From Streptomyces neyagawaensis (GTDB lineage: Bacteria; Actinomycetota; Actinomycetes; Streptomycetales; Streptomycetaceae), in NCBI RefSeq assembly GCF_023516595.1, contig NZ_JAMGBG010000001.1:62001-126000 (forward strand): a DNA stretch of 64,000 nucleotides. Direction: 5' to 3'. Below are positions 37,959 to 46,167 of this stretch, piece by piece. The position numbers and the translations under genes are program-made. Under the pieces are notes generated by a model. The model saw nothing but the letters and a program-made list of their open reading frames with translations. It did no database searches and was not told the DNA's origin. Numbering within the stretch: position 1 is the stretch's first letter; each line of letters opens with the position of its first letter.

Positions 37959-40500
37959 GTCCGCGCTCCTCGTCGTCAACCAGCACTACGCGGACGAGCG
38001 TTTCAGCGAGCTGCCTGGCGCGGCCGCGGATGCCGAGCAGCTCGCCGCCGTCCTGGGCGACCCGGCCATCGGCGAGTTCGAGGTCACCGTCGTCGAGAAC
38101 GGGACCGCCCCGCAGATCCGCAAGGCTGTCCAGTCCTTCTTCTCACGCGCCGAGGCTCAGGACTTGCTGTTGCTGCATCTCTCCTGCCACGGCCGCAAGG
38201 ACCTGCGCAACAGGCTCCATTTCGTCGCGTCGGACACGGAGTGGGACTACCTGGACGCGACGGGCGTCTCCTCCGAGTTCGTCGCCGACCAGCTGGAACA
38301 GAGTCCGTGCCGACGAGCCGTCGTCCTGCTGGACTGCTGTTACAGCGGGGCGTTCGCCAAAGGGATGCGTACCAGGGGAGCACCGGCGGTCGACCTGGAG
38401 GAGCCGTTCTCCGGGCGGGGCCGGATCGTGATCACCTCCTCGACAGCACTGCAGTACAGCCATGAGACCGAGAAGCGCAGCAGGGAACGGGCGGAGCCGT
38501 CGATCTTCACGGCAGCCGTCGTGGCGGGGCTGTGCGACGGGAGCGCCGACCTGGACGGGGACGGATACGTCTCCGCCGAGGAGCTGTACACGTTCGTCCA
38601 CGACCGGGTGCGCAGCCGGCTGCCGAGCCAGACGCCGACCCGGACCGTCAACAACGCCGAGGGCAGCCTCTACCTGACCCGCAATCCCGGTATCCTCTAC
38701 ATGAACGCCCCCCAGGACCCCGGGGTGTCCGACACGCTCCGCGCCGCGATCCTCACCGGGGCCACCTGGCAGCGGCAGGGCGCGGTCCACGAAGTGGAAC
38801 GGCTGCTCGGCAGCTGGCGAGGACCGGTCCGGGAGTCCGCACTGGAGGCCCTGACCCTCCTGGTCCAGGACCGAGATCCGCAGGTCCGGGCCCAGGCCGA
38901 GAGCCTCTGGCACAACCGCGGTCTGGGAGAACTGCCCCGGCAGACTGCGGACGCGTCCCGGATCTCCCGGCCCGCCACCACCACGTCGAACATCGTGGGC
39001 ATCGATTTCGGTACGACAAACTCGGCCGTGGCGATCTTCAGGGAGGGCGAGGTCCAGCTCATCCCGAACAGCCACGGCGAGGTGACCACACCGAGCATCG
39101 TGGCGTTCACCAAGGACGGACGGCGGCTGGTGGGCAAGCCCGCGAAGGACCAGGCTGCCCTCAAGCCCGAGGGCGTCGTCCACCGCGTCAAGCTGGAGCT
39201 GGGAACCGGCTGGACCTTCCGCCACGGAAACCGCCGCTACTCCGCCGAGGAAGTCGCCTCCTGGATCCTCGCCGACCTGCGTCAGAGCGCGGAGTCCTAT
39301 CTCGGCGAGGACGTGAACCGCGCCCTCATCACCGTGCCCGCCTACTTCAACCACGTACAACGTGCCGCACTCGCGGAGGCCGCCGCGCTCGCGGGTCTGG
39401 AGACGGCGAGGATGGTGAACGAGCCCACCGCTGCGGCTCTTTCCTACGGGTTCGGCAGGGACGCCAACGAAATGATCATGGTATTCGATCTGGGCGGCGG
39501 GACTCTGGACGTGTCGCTGCTGGAAATCGGTGACAGGGTCGTCGAGACGCTGTCCACCAGTGGCGACAGTCACCTCGGGGGAAGTGACTGGGACCGGCGC
39601 ATCGTCGATCACCTGGTCCACGAATGTGCCGACCGCCACGGCATCCGACTCACCGGCCGGGCCGCCCTCCAGCGGCTGACCGAGGCCGCGGAACAGGCGA
39701 AGATCGAACTGTCGCAGGCCCCGACCGCCAACGTGCTCCTGCCCTACATCGCGACGTCCCCGTCCGGTCCCGTGCATCTGGACGTCACACTGACCCGCGG
39801 GCAGTTGGAGCAGATGTCGAAGGATCTCCTGGAGCGTTGTGAGCTGCCGATCCGCATGGCGCTGAAGAACTGGTACACCACCTACAAGATCGAGAATATC
39901 GATCACTTCATTCTGGTGGGCGGAGCCACCCGGATGCCCGCCATCGCCACGCTCATGCGGAGACTGGCCGGCGGGCGGGAGCCCATCAGGGCCATCATCC
40001 CGGAAGGTGTGGTCATCGGTGCGGCGCTGGAAAGCGCCGTGCTCACCGGACAGCTGCGCGACGATCTCCTGCTCGATGTGACGTCACTGTCGCTCGGCAT
40101 CGAGACCAAAGGCGGCATCATGACCAAGCTCATCGAAGCCAATACGACGATCCCGACCAAGCGGTCCGAGATCTTCACGACCTCCGAGGACAACCAGTCG
40201 TCCGCACAGATCAGCGTCTTCCAGGGCGAGCGCGAGATCGCGGAGTACAACAAGAAACTGGGAGTGCTTGAGCTGCCCCTGCCACCGGCCCCGCGCGGTG
40301 TGCCCCAGGTCGAGGTCTCCTTCGACATCGACGCGAACGACCTGGTGCACGTGGCGGCCAAGGATCTCGGCACGGGCGAGGAGGTGTCCCTGATGGTGGA
40401 CCGGCACAGCGCCGCCCATGCCGAGCAACAGAAGACCGATCCCCGAAAGAGACTCGCGTCGGCATACACTCCGATGCCTCCGCCGAAGACCGGTTCCTGA
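37951..40500 (+). CDS. Caspase-like protease fused to a lidless Hsp70/DnaK
   Basis: This is one 849-residue polypeptide. Residues 1-245 are a caspase (peptidase C14) domain: catalytic His80 in LLHLSCHGRKD and Cys130 in VLLDCCYSGAF, as in metacaspases. DLDGDGYVSAEEL at 200-212 is an EF-hand-like calcium loop. Residues 258-330 are a helical HEAT-like linker (ESALEALTLLVQDRDPQVRA). Residues 348-700 are a full Hsp70 ATPase (IDFGTTNSAVAIF, ITVPAYFNHVQR, VNEPTAAALSYGF, FDLGGGTLDVSLLE, ILVGGATRMPA). Residues 703-815 are the substrate-binding beta-domain, ending VHVAAKDLGTGEE. The alpha-helical lid is absent. The inferred model is that substrate recognition by Hsp70 controls a suicidal protease. Confidence 0.92.
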   Translation: MRKSALLVVNQHYADERFSELPGAAADAEQLAAVLGDPAIGEFEVTVVENGTAPQIRKAVQSFFSRAEAQDLLLLHLSCHGRKDLRNRLHFVASDTEWDYLDATGVSSEFVADQLEQSPCRRAVVLLDCCYSGAFAKGMRTRGAPAVDLEEPFSGRGRIVITSSTALQYSHETEKRSRERAEPSIFTAAVVAGLCDGSADLDGDGYVSAEELYTFVHDRVRSRLPSQTPTRTVNNAEGSLYLTRNPGILYMNAPQDPGVSDTLRAAILTGATWQRQGAVHEVERLLGSWRGPVRESALEALTLLVQDRDPQVRAQAESLWHNRGLGELPRQTADASRISRPATTTSNIVGIDFGTTNSAVAIFREGEVQLIPNSHGEVTTPSIVAFTKDGRRLVGKPAKDQAALKPEGVVHRVKLELGTGWTFRHGNRRYSAEEVASWILADLRQSAESYLGEDVNRALITVPAYFNHVQRAALAEAAALAGLETARMVNEPTAAALSYGFGRDANEMIMVFDLGGGTLDVSLLEIGDRVVETLSTSGDSHLGGSDWDRRIVDHLVHECADRHGIRLTGRAALQRLTEAAEQAKIELSQAPTANVLLPYIATSPSGPVHLDVTLTRGQLEQMSKDLLERCELPIRMALKNWYTTYKIENIDHFILVGGATRMPAIATLMRRLAGGREPIRAIIPEGVVIGAALESAVLTGQLRDDLLLDVTSLSLGIETKGGIMTKLIEANTTIPTKRSEIFTTSEDNQSSAQISVFQGEREIAEYNKKLGVLELPLPPAPRGVPQVEVSFDIDANDLVHVAAKDLGTGEEVSLMVDRHSAAHAEQQKTDPRKRLASAYTPMPPPKTGS

Positions 40501-40518
40501 GAAGAGACCTGATCTACG

Positions 40519-41928
40519 TCATGTTCCGCGCGTCCACTGCTGGTTCGTCGCTCCGTTGCACGTGTACGTGATGATCGCGGCGGAGTTGGCGGTGGACGCG
40601 CCGTTCACGTCCAGGCACTCTCCGGTGGTGCGGGCCTTCACCTGCCAGTAGCTGCCGGAGGCGGTGAGGCTCCACTGCTGGGTGGTGGCGGTGCCGCAGT
40701 TCTCCTGGGTGACGTTGGTGGAGTTCTCTTGAAGGCACAGGGAGCTGCCGCGGCCGACGAGTTGGTAGTAGCCGGTGCCAAGGTCCTTGAACCACCACTT
40801 CTGGTTGCCGCCGCTGTTGCAGGTGTACTGGTTGATCGCGATGCCCTGCCACAGCGACTGGCTGGGCGCGTCCGCGCACTTGGAGCTGTTGCGGGCGATC
40901 AGGGTGTTGTACGTCGCGTTGTTGCCGCTGATCGTTCCGGCGGCCGTGTCGACGGTGATCTCCGGCGACCAGGACAGGGACATCGTGGTCGAGGTCGGGA
41001 AGGTCAGCGGCAGCCACACATAGCGGGAGTCGTTGACCGTGCCGCCGAAGGAGTTGCCCCAGCGGTCGCCCATGTACAGGTACGAGGTGGTCGACGTGCC
41101 CTGCACGGGCAGGACGTACGCGGTCTGCGACCCGAACGTCGTGGAGTCACCGATGTTCGCCATGGCCGTCCAGGGTCCGCCGATGTTGGTGGCGGTGGCG
41201 TACTGCTGCTGGTTGGGGCTCCAGCCGGTCGCGCCCGAGGTCAGCATGAAGTACACGCCGCCCCGCTTGAACAGGGCCGGGGCCTCGCGGTGGCCGCCGT
41301 GCCAGGGGTCGGCGACGAGGGCGGCGACCTGGGTGTAGTCGGCGGTGAGCCGGTAGATCTGGAGGTCGTAGTTCTCGCGGGCCGCCGAGATCATGTAGCC
41401 GGTGCCGTCGGTGTCCACGAAGGTGGTGATGTCACGGGACATGTGCTGGCCGAGCGGCCGGAAGCTGCCCCGCCAGCTGTAGTCGCCGTCGACGGTGTCG
41501 GAGACGGCGACGGCGGCGCGGGCCTCGCTGTAGTCGACGCCGTTCTCCTTGTGCATCCACATCACGAACGTGCCGGTGGACGCGTTGTAGATGACCTTCG
41601 GACGCTCGATGTTGGCGGTCGCCAGCTCCGGGTCGGTGGCCTGGGTGAGGACGTTGTTGCGGAACTCCCAGTTCTTCAGGTCCGTCGAGCGGTACGCCGA
41701 CACGTACTTGAAGGTGTTGTCGGGGTTCCGGTGCTCGCCGAACCAGTAGTAGTACGAGCCGACCTTGAGGACCCCGCCGCCGTGCGCGTGCACGGGGTTG
41801 CCGCCGCTGTCGGTGAACTGGACGCCGTTGGGGATGGTCTGGGGTGCCGCCTGGGCCGGGCCCGCGGTGGCGAGGCCGCCGGCCAGCGCGAGACAGAGCG
41901 CGAGGAGGATCGCGTACGCACGTCTCAT
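40519..41928 (-). CDS. Secreted GH43-family glycosidase with ricin-type lectin domain
   Basis: A Sec signal (MRRAYAILLALCLALAGGLA to PAQAAP) leads a five-bladed propeller of about 310 residues typical of GH43: VHAHGGGVLKVGSYYYWFGE, NIERPKVIYNASTGTFVMWM, HREAPALFKRGGVYFMLTSG. This variety resembles the galactan 1,3-beta-galactosidase branch. The last 130 residues are a ricin B beta-trefoil with three QxW repeats (GGNQKWWF, TTQQWSL, TNQQWTR) that binds galactose or arabinan chains. It is translated 1 bp after the next upstream GH43 gene and shares its transcript. Its stop lies 18 bp from that of the caspase-Hsp70 gene, which is convergent. Confidence 0.88.
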   Translation of the reverse strand: MRRAYAILLALCLALAGGLATAGPAQAAPQTIPNGVQFTDSGGNPVHAHGGGVLKVGSYYYWFGEHRNPDNTFKYVSAYRSTDLKNWEFRNNVLTQATDPELATANIERPKVIYNASTGTFVMWMHKENGVDYSEARAAVAVSDTVDGDYSWRGSFRPLGQHMSRDITTFVDTDGTGYMISAARENYDLQIYRLTADYTQVAALVADPWHGGHREAPALFKRGGVYFMLTSGATGWSPNQQQYATATNIGGPWTAMANIGDSTTFGSQTAYVLPVQGTSTTSYLYMGDRWGNSFGGTVNDSRYVWLPLTFPTSTTMSLSWSPEITVDTAAGTISGNNATYNTLIARNSSKCADAPSQSLWQGIAINQYTCNSGGNQKWWFKDLGTGYYQLVGRGSSLCLQENSTNVTQENCGTATTQQWSLTASGSYWQVKARTTGECLDVNGASTANSAAIITYTCNGATNQQWTRGT

Positions 41929-41929
41929 C

Positions 41930-43048
41930 TCAGCTCTCCTTCCGGGAACCCGGGGTGGGGGTGTCGGCGACGGGGACGCCGAAGTCGGGCGTGCCGTCGG
42001 GCTTCCAGCCGAGGCGCTGCACACGGGTGTGGCGGTTGGGGTCGTTCAGGGGGTCGCCGACGATGTCCTTGTACTGGCGGGCGTGGTAGACGAGGACGTC
42101 GGTGCGGCCGTCCTCAGCGACGGTGAAGCTGTTGTGGCCCGGCCCGTACTGCTTGGTGGTGTCGTTGCTGGTGAAGACCGGTGTCTGGGACTTCGACCAG
42201 TTCGCGGGGTTCATCAGGTCGGCGTCCTCGTCGACCGTCAGCAGACCCATGCAGTAGTGGAAGTCGGTGGCGCTCGCCGAGTACGACATGAACAGGCGGC
42301 CGTTGCGCCGGATGACCGACGGGCCCTCGTTGACCTTGAAGCCGATGACCTCCCAGGGCAGCTCCGGGGTGGAGAGCCGGACCTGCGGTCCGGTCAGGGT
42401 CAGCGGGTCGGCCATCCTCGACAGCCAGAGCGCGGTGTTGTTGTCCATGCCGGGCTCGTGCTGCGCCCAGGCCAGATAGCGGTGGCCGCGGTGGGTGAAG
42501 GTGGTGGCGTCGAGGGAGAACGTCTCCCAGGCGGTCTTCAGCTGCCCGCGCTCGACCCAGGTGCCCTTGAACGGATCGCGGTGCGCGTTCTCGAGGACCC
42601 AGATCCGGATGGCCCAGATGTCCTCGGCGGGCGCGGAGGCGAAGTAGATGTACCACTTGCCGTCGATGTGGTGGATCTCCGGTGCCCAGATGTGGGCGCC
42701 CATGACACCGGTGGCGTGCTTGCGCCAGATCACCGACTCGGACGCGGTCGACAGACCGCGCAACGTGCGGGATCTGCGCAGGATGATCCGGTCGTACTCG
42801 GGTGCGGTGGCCGTGAAGTAGTAGAAGCCGTCGCGGTGGCGGTGGATGTGCGGGTCGGCCCGGTTGCGGACCAGCGGGTTGACGTACGGGGCGGCGGCAC
42901 CCGGTCCCGCCGGGGAAGCGGCCGGCCCGCCGGTCGCCGCGTGGGCGGCACCGGCACCGGGCAGGGCGGTGAGGGCGCCCGCGGCCAGGGCGCCCTTCAA
43001 CAGCAGCCTGCGGTCGGGGGGTTGGGGCAAGGCGTTGTCGCGGCTCAT
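41930..43048 (-). CDS. Exported GH43-family glycosidase (arabinan-active type)
   Basis: The first residues (PDRRLLLKGALAAGALTALP) are a twin-arginine-like export signal. The 370-residue propeller carries the GH43 catalytic residues: general base Asp in NRADPHIHRHRDGFYYFTAT, the pKa-modulating Asp in FSLDATTFTHRGHRYLAWAQ, and the general acid Glu in FKVNEGPSVIRRNGRLFMSY. The IWAPEIHHIDGKWYIYF block matches the alpha-L-arabinofuranosidase/arabinanase branch. It should strip arabinan side chains of pectin outside the cell. I start at ATG 43048 (MSRDNALPQPPDRR). It is the first gene of a two-gene unit with the GH43-lectin gene. Confidence 0.88.
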   Translation of the reverse strand: MSRDNALPQPPDRRLLLKGALAAGALTALPGAGAAHAATGGPAASPAGPGAAAPYVNPLVRNRADPHIHRHRDGFYYFTATAPEYDRIILRRSRTLRGLSTASESVIWRKHATGVMGAHIWAPEIHHIDGKWYIYFASAPAEDIWAIRIWVLENAHRDPFKGTWVERGQLKTAWETFSLDATTFTHRGHRYLAWAQHEPGMDNNTALWLSRMADPLTLTGPQVRLSTPELPWEVIGFKVNEGPSVIRRNGRLFMSYSASATDFHYCMGLLTVDEDADLMNPANWSKSQTPVFTSNDTTKQYGPGHNSFTVAEDGRTDVLVYHARQYKDIVGDPLNDPNRHTRVQRLGWKPDGTPDFGVPVADTPTPGSRKES

Positions 43049-43142
43049 GCGGTCTGCCTCTCTGAAGGTTCTGCGTGGGGGGGGTCGTGGGGGTGGTGGG
43101 GGGCGTCGGAGCGTGCGAGGCGGCACAAAAAGGAATAGAATC

Positions 43143-43158
43143 GTTCGACATATCGCAC
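43143..43158. promoter_or_regulatory. Possible operator in the GH43/surface-protein divergent region
   Basis: GTTCGACATATCGCAC is an imperfect palindrome (GTTCGA against the complement of TCGCAC, one mismatch per arm in the outer parts) lying 95 bases upstream of the GH43 start at 43048. Confidence 0.35.
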
Positions 43159-43230
43159 AAGATCAGTCACTCCGAACGGCGAAAAGGTAAGGGCGCTCCC
43201 CCGGGAGGTCAACGGGTCGGACGAGATGGG

Positions 43231-43244
43231 GGAAAGCGATTTCC
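43231..43244. promoter_or_regulatory. LacI-type operator candidate before the surface protein gene
   Basis: GGAAAGCGATTTCC is palindromic except at positions 6 and 9 and has the central CG of LacI-family sites. It shares AAGCGxTTTC with the palindrome at 35525, suggesting one regulator for both parts of the pectin island. Confidence 0.45.
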
Positions 43245-43321
43245 ATCGGTCGCTGACGCTCTGTTCGCGACGCGGGCGCGGATTTCTGTTATCGGGTGGC
43301 GTCCCGCCCGTCTCCGAAGGC

Positions 43322-45439
43322 GTGCGCAGCCATATCCACAAGACAGCGGCGGCCGCCGGAGCCCTGGCCGTCACCGCCCTGATGCTCGGTGCCCCGACCG
43401 CGACCGCGGCCGGCCCCCGCGACGCGACCGCCGACGTGCTGGCGGGCCGGGACGTCCGGCTCGACGGCGACACGGTCGTGACCGTGCCGCCCGGGAAGAC
43501 GACCTACGACGGCACGTTCAGCGGCACCGGGACGCTGACCGTGCGGGGCACGGGGACCCTGATCCTCACCAGGGACAGCGACTTCACCCTGCCGAAGTCC
43601 CGGCAGCGGCAGGTCGTGAAGGTACTCGGCGGCAACCACCCGTACGTCACGGTCACGAACCCGGACCCGCCGGCCGTGACCGTCGCGAAGGGCGCGACCC
43701 TCCAGTACGGGAACGGCGGCGGGACCGGAGTGATCAGGCACTTCCCGTACGACACCCCGGCGTTCCGGCTCAACCAGGACAACATCAGGGTCGACGGCAC
43801 CCTGCGGCTGGTGCTGAAGGACGTCCAGTACAACCTGGGCACCATCAGCGGCTCGGGGCTGATCAGCCAGCCGAGGTTCCTGTGGGCCACCTGGGACCTG
43901 TCGGGCACCCACCCGTTCACCGGTGTCATCGACAACGGGACGCAACTCAACGCGGGCGCACCGGAGTACGCGACCTCGCTCCCCGGCGTACGCAAGATCC
44001 TCAACCAGGGCACCTGGACCGTGGACACACCCCTGGGACAGACCGTCACCCAGGGCATGGACTTCTACCAGCGCGAGTACGGCAGCGACATCAACGTCCA
44101 GTCCCGGCCCGGCAGCAAGGTGATCCTCACGGGTCAGTACAGCTGGTCGGACCGGGGCGGGGACACCGACCCCTCGCTCAGCGACCCGGCCCTGAACTGG
44201 ACACCCGCGCGGAAGAACGTCAACAAGCGCGGCACCAACATCAAGGGCGCGAACGTCCAGTGGGGCGACGGCACCACGAACAAGATCTTCATGCCGGGCA
44301 CCGCCGAGACGGTCTACATCAACCTCCTCGCCGCCCGCTCCCGTTCGCTGCTGACCTTCGACTACAACGGTCCGGTCACCCTGGGCGCCCCCATCGGCGG
44401 CGGGGTGTTCCACGACACCCTGTCCGCGCCCGGCGCCGGGGACATCGTCATCAAGGGCACGAAGGGCAACGACGTGACCTTCGCCGCCGTCCAGTACTAC
44501 AACGGCTCGACGACGATCCAGAAGAACGCGGTGCTGCGGCTGGGCAGCGGAAAGCGGGGCGGCGACGGCGGGCTGTACACCAAGGGCGACCTGTGCAGGG
44601 TCGTCAACGACGGCAGGCTGGTCGTCCGCAACGTCACCAAGCCGGTGTCGCTGTCCAGGATCGGCGGCCGCGGCTCGTTCACCCAGTCCGGCGCCGCGAC
44701 GACGACGCTGACGGGCAGCGGGGTGACGTACAGCGGGCTGACGACCGTCACCAAGGGCACGCTCGCGCTCCGCTCGGGGGCGACCCTGGCGCGCAGCAAG
44801 GGGATCAGGCTCACCACGGCGGGCGCGAGGCTCGACGTGGGCACGGCGGGGCTGACGGTGAACCGCTCCCTCTCCGGCAAGGGCACGGTGCGGGGCTCCG
44901 TGACCAACGCCGGTGCGGTCGTGGCGGGCCTGCGGGTGACCGGCGGCTACACCCAGACCGGGCGGGGCCGACTGGTGCTGCGCGAGCGGCCGTTGAAGGT
45001 GTCCGGGGCGGTACGGCTGGCGGGCGAGCTGGACTTCGCGGCCCTCGGCGCCGTCGGCGGCCCCGGCGAGAAGGTCACCGTGATCGACCATGCCGGAAAG
45101 GGCGGCGTCACCGGTACGTTCAAGGGTCTGCGCGAGGGCGCGAAGGTGAAGCTGGCCGACAACGCCTACCGGATCAGCTACCGGGGCGGCGACGGCAACG
45201 ACGTCGTCCTGACGGCGGCGAAGGCGACCGCGTCGCCGAAGACCAGGTCCGCGGCGGACGCCAGGACGGACCCGCGGGGCCCCGACACCCTGAACACGGG
45301 CGCCTCGGCCGACAGCGGCTTCGGCTGGTGGCCGTACGCCCTGGCCGTCGGACTGCTCTGCGGCCTCGCCGTACCGATGAGCAGGCGCCGCGGCAGGACC
45401 AAGCGCCGGGGAGGCGGCCGCCACGCGGCGACGGGCTGA
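43322..45439 (+). CDS. Large secreted, membrane-anchored beta-helix repeat protein
   Basis: About 705 residues. A signal peptide (VRSHIHKTAAAAGALAVTAL to PTATAAGP) is followed by parallel-beta-helix sequence with autotransporter-associated repeats: FSGTGTLTVRGTGTLILTRD, GSTTIQKNAVLRLGSG and SGLTTVTKGTLALRSGATLA. Near the C-terminus a membrane helix (WWPYALAVGLLCGLAVPMS) and an Arg/Lys tail hold it to the cell surface; no LPxTG is seen. Such proteins are often polysaccharide-binding or lyase-like. The start is uncertain: GTG 43322 begins the signal peptide directly, whereas ATG 43226 would overlap an operator and add a non-signal leader with a rare TTA codon. It is divergent from the GH43 pair. 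Confidence 0.75.
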   Translation: MRSHIHKTAAAAGALAVTALMLGAPTATAAGPRDATADVLAGRDVRLDGDTVVTVPPGKTTYDGTFSGTGTLTVRGTGTLILTRDSDFTLPKSRQRQVVKVLGGNHPYVTVTNPDPPAVTVAKGATLQYGNGGGTGVIRHFPYDTPAFRLNQDNIRVDGTLRLVLKDVQYNLGTISGSGLISQPRFLWATWDLSGTHPFTGVIDNGTQLNAGAPEYATSLPGVRKILNQGTWTVDTPLGQTVTQGMDFYQREYGSDINVQSRPGSKVILTGQYSWSDRGGDTDPSLSDPALNWTPARKNVNKRGTNIKGANVQWGDGTTNKIFMPGTAETVYINLLAARSRSLLTFDYNGPVTLGAPIGGGVFHDTLSAPGAGDIVIKGTKGNDVTFAAVQYYNGSTTIQKNAVLRLGSGKRGGDGGLYTKGDLCRVVNDGRLVVRNVTKPVSLSRIGGRGSFTQSGAATTTLTGSGVTYSGLTTVTKGTLALRSGATLARSKGIRLTTAGARLDVGTAGLTVNRSLSGKGTVRGSVTNAGAVVAGLRVTGGYTQTGRGRLVLRERPLKVSGAVRLAGELDFAALGAVGGPGEKVTVIDHAGKGGVTGTFKGLREGAKVKLADNAYRISYRGGDGNDVVLTAAKATASPKTRSAADARTDPRGPDTLNTGASADSGFGWWPYALAVGLLCGLAVPMSRRRGRTKRRGGGRHAATG

Positions 45440-45621
45440 GCCCGGCCCACGGCTACGTCTACGGCTGCACGTCGAGTCGCACGAGCGCGCCGATCTCCAC
45501 GATCCGGCTCCGCTCGTGCGGACAGGCCCCTCGCCGCTGAAGGCGGCGTTCCGTACGGACGACGCTTGTCCGGGAGCGAAAGAGAAGTGCTCTCCGCGTG
45601 CACAGTTGGCAGGATCGGCCC

Positions 45622-46167
45622 ATGAGTGAGCAGTCGTTGACCCTGACCAGGATCACGCCGGAGGACTGGCAGGCCGTCCACGCGTGGGCCCGCCTGCCGG
45701 AGGCGTGCCGATTCCAGCCCTGGGGCCCCAACACGGAGGAACAGACGCGCGACTTCGTGACGGCCGCGGCCGCGGCCTGGTCGAGCACGCCCCAGCTCAG
45801 GTTCGCCCATGTGGCGCGGCTGGGTGACGACGTCGTGGGGATGGGCGAGTTGCATGTCCGCAGCCGCGAGCACGGCCAGGGCGAGATCTCCTACGTCGTG
45901 CATCCGCGGGTATGGGGCAAAGGCATCGGCACGCAGATCGGTCGCCGACTTCTCGCCCATGGGTTCGCCGGGTTGGGCCTGCACCGGATCCACGCCACCT
46001 GCGACCCGCGGAACACCGGCTCGTCCCGCGTGCTGAACAAGCTCGGCATGACCTACGAGGGCCACCTGCGCCACACCGCGTGGATCCGGGACGGCTGGCG
46101 GGACTCTCTCATGTTCAGCGTGCTCGCAGAGGAATGGAGTGCGCGGAACGGGCCCGCCCGAACCTAG
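45622..46167 (+). CDS. GNAT-family N-acetyltransferase
   Basis: This is a 181-residue GNAT protein of the RimJ/RimL type: SLTLTRITPEDWQAVHAWAR, GEISYVVHPRVWGKGIGTQIGRRL with the acetyl-CoA pyrophosphate loop (R/QxxGxG/A), and the end HRIHATCDPRNTGSSRVLNK LGMTYEGHLR. It transfers acetyl from acetyl-CoA to an amine; the substrate is unknown. ATG 45622 follows GCAGGATCGGCCC; an in-frame ATG eight codons upstream is less likely. Its stop overlaps the stop of the convergent permease gene. Confidence 0.88.
   Translation: MSEQSLTLTRITPEDWQAVHAWARLPEACRFQPWGPNTEEQTRDFVTAAAAAWSSTPQLRFAHVARLGDDVVGMGELHVRSREHGQGEISYVVHPRVWGKGIGTQIGRRLLAHGFAGLGLHRIHATCDPRNTGSSRVLNKLGMTYEGHLRHTAWIRDGWRDSLMFSVLAEEWSARNGPART

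Noticed and set aside
43075..45540. 821-codon alternative frame covering the surface repeat protein
   Set aside because: Its product is Arg/Gly/Pro-rich, while the frame I annotate has a signal peptide, regular repeats and a membrane anchor.
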